From positions 1-34,644 of the forward strand of contig JBKBLR010000030.1 of the NCBI GenBank assembly GCA_046296195.1: a stretch of 34,644 nucleotides of DNA, read 5' to 3'. Shown here one piece after another: positions 34,529 to 34,644 of the stretch. The number at the start of each line of letters is the position of its first letter. Positions within the stretch are counted from its first letter, which is position 1. A model generated the notes under the pieces. The model did no database searches. It was given only the letters and a program-made list of their open reading frames with translations, and was not told where the DNA came from. The translations under genes were made by a program, and so were the position numbers. Origin of the DNA: Amphiplicatus sp046296195. Lineage in GTDB: Bacteria; Pseudomonadota; Alphaproteobacteria; Caulobacterales; Parvularculaceae.

Positions 34529-34644
34529 CGGCGGCAAGGAAGGACCTGCGCAGACAGCGTCGGCGCCGGCGCCGGCGCGGGTGGGGCAAGACGCGGGGAT
34601 GGCGCGCGGGTGTGGCGCCGATTAGCCGGCCGCGGCGGGGGTAT

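Noticed and set aside
34538..34644. Possible gene start at the right edge
   Set aside because: The last 107 bp carry a GGCGCC-rich tract and no supported reading frame or RNA.

Overview
The window is GC-rich chromosomal DNA with densely packed genes on both strands. It looks like a free-living alphaproteobacterium. The supporting signs are the sdhE gene between mfd and recG, a LexA box of the form GTTC-N7-GTTC between ssb and uvrA, an NDUFS4-type complex I subunit, a double cold-shock-domain protein beside a DUF192 gene, and a kdsA/kdsD pair implying an LPS-bearing envelope. I do not assign a genus. No IS element, CRISPR array, integrase, phage gene or rRNA was seen.

Layout. Positions 1-4843 hold genome maintenance: the first 777 codons of mfd, sdhE and recG. 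Positions 4847-13498 hold envelope and housekeeping genes: a DUF502 membrane protein, a DUF3089 alpha/beta-hydrolase relative, galU, an anchored SNase-like protein, a Cu/Zn-SOD-like lipoprotein, a Tat-exported kelch protein, a small membrane protein, a beta-hydroxyacid dehydrogenase, a ROK sugar kinase broken by two compensating frameshifts, a small lipoprotein and a DUF3047 protein. Positions 13572-17675 hold a strong terminator, a 48-residue histone-H1-like gene, ssb, an SOS box and uvrA.

Positions 17821-20858 look like an accessory insert. A hydrolase and an oxidoreductase are translationally coupled, and a GlxA-type regulator is divergent from them. A perfect inverted repeat reaches the regulator's start codon, and a gene-free tract with a perfect 14-bp hairpin follows. 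Positions 21055-22976 hold the KDO pair kdsA and kdsD. Positions 22980-26261 hold an unknown membrane/coiled-coil protein, a photolyase and a cyclopropane fatty acid synthase. Positions 26363-30238 hold a sulfur amino acid operon (cysK, sseA, a GNAT acetyltransferase, metC) followed by a PEGA lipoprotein. Positions 30242-34528 hold tRNA-Arg, the NDUFS4-like subunit, tRNA-Pro, DUF192, the cold-shock protein, a YbjN protein, tRNA-Glu and recJ.

DNA repair is a recurring theme: mfd, recG, ssb, uvrA, phrB and recJ all lie here, and ssb/uvrA share an SOS operator. No wholly new system is clear. The most unusual signals are three neighbouring genes (DUF3089, SNase-like, SOD-like) that each lack a residue normally important for catalysis or metal binding, the frameshifted ROK kinase, the H1-like mini-protein, and the regulator module with its start-codon inverted repeat.
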